Origin: Methanothrix sp. | GTDB lineage: Archaea > Halobacteriota > Methanosarcinia > Methanotrichales > Methanotrichaceae | Direction of reading: 5' to 3' | NCBI GenBank assembly: GCA_003162615.1 | Contig: PMNG01000131.1 | Span: 1 to 24,533, forward strand | Length of the DNA: 24,533 bases | Shown: one piece after another, positions 22,053 to 24,533 of the stretch | How the letters are laid out: each line of letters opens with the position of its first letter | Position numbering within the stretch: the first letter of the stretch is position 1 | The notes under the pieces: model-generated | What the model was told of the DNA's origin: nothing | Database searches by the model: none | The model's input: the letters and a program-made list of their open reading frames with translations, nothing else | Position numbers and translations under genes: made by a program

Positions 22053-23033
22053 TCACATCAGCTTCAGCCTTAACCCTTTGCTGGATTTTAGAGCAGTCTC
22101 ATAGACAATCCGTCCGGAAGCCACGTCTTGAATAGCAAGCCCTGTGGAGTCAAAGATGGTGATCTCATCCTTGCCGGTCCTGCCGTGGACTTTTCCTGCT
22201 ACGATTTCCCCAATCTGGGCATAGATCTCCTCAGGCTTGAGCTTGCCCTCGGATATTGGCACGTTGACCTCTCCAGAGTGGATTGCCTGGGCTGCATCAT
22301 CGACTACGATCTTTGCCCTTCTGGTCAGTGCGGTCTCTAACTCCTGCTTTCCTTTTGCGTCTGCTCCTATGGCGTTTATGTGCGTCCCCGGTTTGACCCA
22401 GGCGTCCTTCACGACGGGCGAGCGCACGGGTGTCGTCGTAACCAGAATGTCACATTCGCAGGCATCCTGAGGATTTGTAGTCAGCTTGTAGTCGCATTCA
22501 AGAAAAGCCCTGGCCTCCCTCTCAAAGGCCCGACAGCTCTCGATGGAGCGGTCGTACACTGTCACTAGATCTATATCGAAGAACCTATCCAGAGCCATTA
22601 GCTGAGTCCTGGCCTGGGCCCCTGCACCCACCATGCCCACCACTTTGGATTCGGGCCTGGCGAGATATTTTGCAGCAATGCCACCGGCAGCTCCAGTTCT
22701 CATGCTGGTAAGATAGGTCGCCCCCATGACCGCGAGCGGAGCGCCAGTCTCTGGGGAGTTAAGGACAAACAAGGCCATGACAGTTGGCATCCCGATGTCT
22801 CGATTTCTCGGGTGGACGTTGACGATCTTCACCCCAGCAGAATTCAGGCCTTCCAGGTAAGCCGGCATAGTCCTCAGATCTCCATCGTACTTGGAAAAGT
22901 ACAGATAGGACTTCGGCGGCATCTGCGTCTTTCCCAACCCATGATCTCGGAAGGCGTTTTCGACAGCCGCGATAGCATCGTCCATGTTCAATAAAGATTT
23001 AACATCATCTTCGGATAGCCAGAGTAAATCCAT
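22053..23033 (-). CDS. Alanine dehydrogenase / ornithine cyclodeaminase family (mu-crystallin type)
   Basis: NAD(P)-dependent enzyme of the ornithine cyclodeaminase/mu-crystallin family; archaeal members studied include alanine dehydrogenase, which makes alanine from pyruvate and ammonia. From ATG 23033 it has 326 aa, close to archaeal alanine dehydrogenase. The active-site region has K41 (MPPKSYLYF), R54 (GDLRTMPAYL) and K69 (AGVKIVNVHP). The signature YLTSMRTGAAGGIAAKYLAR follows, then the Rossmann loop VGMVGAGAQARTQL (G136-A-G-A-Q-A) and INAIGADAKGKQELE. I prefer ATG 23033 over 23045 or TTG 23063 because GGTG lies just upstream and family members start there. Alanine or another amino-acid substrate cannot be told apart from sequence. 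Confidence 0.88.
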   Translation of the reverse strand: MDLLWLSEDDVKSLLNMDDAIAAVENAFRDHGLGKTQMPPKSYLYFSKYDGDLRTMPAYLEGLNSAGVKIVNVHPRNRDIGMPTVMALFVLNSPETGAPLAVMGATYLTSMRTGAAGGIAAKYLARPESKVVGMVGAGAQARTQLMALDRFFDIDLVTVYDRSIESCRAFEREARAFLECDYKLTTNPQDACECDILVTTTPVRSPVVKDAWVKPGTHINAIGADAKGKQELETALTRRAKIVVDDAAQAIHSGEVNVPISEGKLKPEEIYAQIGEIVAGKVHGRTGKDEITIFDSTGLAIQDVASGRIVYETALKSSKGLRLKLM

Positions 23034-23261
23034 CGCAACACCCATGATATTTTGACACGGCAAAAAGAAATAGCCTTTGGCTGGAATATTAAGACAGAAG
23101 TCGAGCGTCTTTGCCCGCTCTACTTCATATTCTGGGAGAGAACTATTCCACGACAGGCAATATCTTCATGTCAGTCTTGGGCTTATGAAATTGCAGCCAC
23201 GAAAACGCCTGATCGAAGGTTCAGCAACCCTAACCTCTTTCCGGCTCTCGTTTTCCTAGCC

Positions 23262-23954
23262 TCACTTTTTCCCAAGATCCTGGAACTCGATATTCTTTTG
23301 AGTTTGGAAGGACCCTGAATACCGCTGCTCACTTTTTTTCCTATTGAACGACCAACCTTGTTGGGTCGCTAAAGCCCAGAACCCGTCGAACGCCTGTTCT
23401 TCTTTGAAGGCCAATGTATTATCAGAGCGGTTAATCGACCTGATCAAGTCGGTCTCGCTCCTGTCCACATGGCTCACATTGAACCTCTCATAGACATTTG
23501 CACCAATACGTCCATAGAATAGAGGAGATTCCAGGATCTTTTCGCCTTTGAGTTGCCCTCCCTCAAACACAAGATCGCTCTTCTGAGTGAAATTTACCAT
23601 TGGGCGGTTCTTGTCCATGCTGCGCAGGGATTCGAGGTTCATGGACCCGGTTCCTATCATCCAGCCTGTGGAATCCATGGCGCGGTCGTTAAAGGACCCT
23701 TTGATGGAAACATCTCCCGTACCCCTGACAATTGAGGACTCATCATAGAGCATTCCCTTATCACTGTAAGCCCTCCCGGATACAGCTTGAGGGGTATTGT
23801 GCTCCAGCTCATTGATTGAAGCTAAACGGGGCACGTTGGGCCCCGTATCATCTGCCCTGACGCCGCCTGTGAGGTCCGCAGACAGCACTATCCCCGCGAC
23901 AAGGGCTACGCTAGCTATTACGACGATGAATCCGAGGCCAACTTTCACAACCAT
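23262..23954 (-). CDS. Secreted protein of unknown function, 230 aa
   Basis: An N-terminal hydrophobic helix (VGLGFIVVIASVALVAGIVL) acts as signal peptide or anchor. The body is polar and rich in Gly, Ser and charged residues, with motifs such as SGRAYSDKGMLYDESSIVRG, GTGDVSIKGSF and STGWMIGTGSMNLESLRSMD, and a Lys/Gln-rich C-terminus. It has a few N-glycosylation sequons (NFT, NVS, NRS). No domain that I can name. The ATG at 23954 is preceded by GAGGGG about 10 bases upstream. The 198 bases between it and the next gene on the left (23064-23261) hold nothing I can identify. Confidence 0.75.
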   Translation of the reverse strand: MVVKVGLGFIVVIASVALVAGIVLSADLTGGVRADDTGPNVPRLASINELEHNTPQAVSGRAYSDKGMLYDESSIVRGTGDVSIKGSFNDRAMDSTGWMIGTGSMNLESLRSMDKNRPMVNFTQKSDLVFEGGQLKGEKILESPLFYGRIGANVYERFNVSHVDRSETDLIRSINRSDNTLAFKEEQAFDGFWALATQQGWSFNRKKSEQRYSGSFQTQKNIEFQDLGKK

Positions 23955-24151
23955 TATTTATATCCCCTCAATCAGGCTCTTTATTTTCCGCAATAGCTAT
24001 TTCTGCTTATCCATCAGCAGCGTCGTTTAAGGCCCTCGCATCCTCACGTCCGAACCACCGGATATTCTAAATTATTGCCACAGGCCATATAAATTAGCAT
24101 CGTCCGACTATTTCCTTATTGCTGATCAATAACTTTAGAAGATAAAACTTT

Positions 24152-24533
24152 CTAATGATTGGCTGGAGCGATGCTGATGTTTGGTCCGGCATCAACAATA
24201 GCCTTAGACGAAATTAAATACTGAATCATCGAGCCGCTGATCATGGTCGTTGTGAAAGCCATTACAACTAGAGCCACGAAGATCCGATTGTCTATCAGGT
24301 GATAATCAAGGGCCATCGATGCCAGGACTATCTCCATAGCTCCTCGGGCGTTCATACCAAACCCAACGGCAAGGGCATCCCTCCTGCCAATCCCGCCGGC
24401 AATTGCGCCGAGGCCAGCGCCCAGGAGCTTTCCTATGCAGGCTACTATCAATATTAACAAAACGATCACCAGGTCAAAGCTGGCGGCATAGTTCGCCTTT
24501 AGCCCTATGGAGGCGAAGTAGATCGGTGCAAGG
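24152..24533 (-). CDS. CPA2-type cation/proton antiporter, C-terminal part (cut by window edge)
   Basis: The frame is open to the right edge, so the N-terminal three quarters lie outside. The visible 126 residues begin LAPIYFASIGLKANYAASFD and continue with hydrophobic helices, the block RRDALAVGFGMNARGAMEIV followed by LASMALD, and a last helix VVMAFTTTMISGSMIQYLI. The GMNARGAMEIVLA stretch corresponds to the conserved transport-core helix of KefB/KefC and NapA-type Na+ or K+/H+ exchangers. It ends with a short cytoplasmic or outside tail (SKAIVDAGPNISIAPANH) without a TrkA-N domain, so it is a plain exchanger rather than a Kef channel. The exchanged ion is not determined. Confidence 0.85.
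   Translation of the reverse strand, partial: LAPIYFASIGLKANYAASFDLVIVLLILIVACIGKLLGAGLGAIAGGIGRRDALAVGFGMNARGAMEIVLASMALDYHLIDNRIFVALVVMAFTTTMISGSMIQYLISSKAIVDAGPNISIAPANH

Noticed and set aside
1..24533. tRNA, rRNA, CRISPR arrays, intact insertion sequences, riboswitches
   Set aside because: Looked for cloverleaf arms, regularly spaced repeats, transposase motifs and terminal inverted repeats by eye and found none that I could support.

Overview
The window looks like the chromosome of an acetate-using methanogenic archaeon of the Methanothrix (Methanosaeta) type. Three things suggest this: a complete membrane and Q-module set of genes for an Fpo-type (F420H2 dehydrogenase-like) complex I with no fpoF or fpoO at its ends; archaeal promoters (TATA boxes) and T-tract terminators with strong GGAGG ribosome binding sites and frequent TTG/GTG starts; and archaeal genes such as deoxyhypusine synthase, DUF1638 and DUF3795. 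The genus is an inference from gene content, not from a database match.

Layout. 1-3328: mostly minus-strand genes. These are a partial FMN split-barrel protein at the left edge, a small unknown protein, a two-gene unit of a His-tailed zinc-ribbon protein and the flavin prenyltransferase UbiX, a frameshifted DUF3795 relic on the plus strand, and deoxyhypusine synthase. 3419-13874: one plus-strand operon, fpoA-B-CD-H-I-J1-J2-K-L-M-N, with a TATA box before it and a T7 tract after it. It encodes a proton-pumping dehydrogenase that feeds electrons to methanophenazine. FpoC and FpoD are fused, and FpoI has a long Lys/Ala-rich tail.

13875-16700: an accessory stretch. A clearly AT-rich TPR + HEPN (LA2681-like, putative RNase) gene sits between two patches of decayed coding sequence. 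16701-20953: two tandem MacB/FtsX-type permease genes (minus) with no ATPase gene beside them, then two plus-strand genes for secreted proteins, one of them extremely rich in N-glycosylation sequons. 20978-23045: a perfect hairpin between convergent genes, then a minus-strand thioredoxin/DUF1638 pair and an alanine dehydrogenase/ornithine cyclodeaminase family gene. 23262-24533: a secreted protein of unknown function and the C-terminal part of a CPA2-type cation/proton antiporter cut by the right edge.

The Fpo operon is the functional centre. Next to it lie housekeeping genes (hypusine formation, prenylated FMN). The most interesting non-routine items are the HEPN gene in its bed of gene debris, the FpoI tail as a possible electron-donor docking element, the His-periodic zinc-ribbon protein, and the sequon-rich surface protein. 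I found no tRNA, rRNA, CRISPR array or intact insertion sequence.
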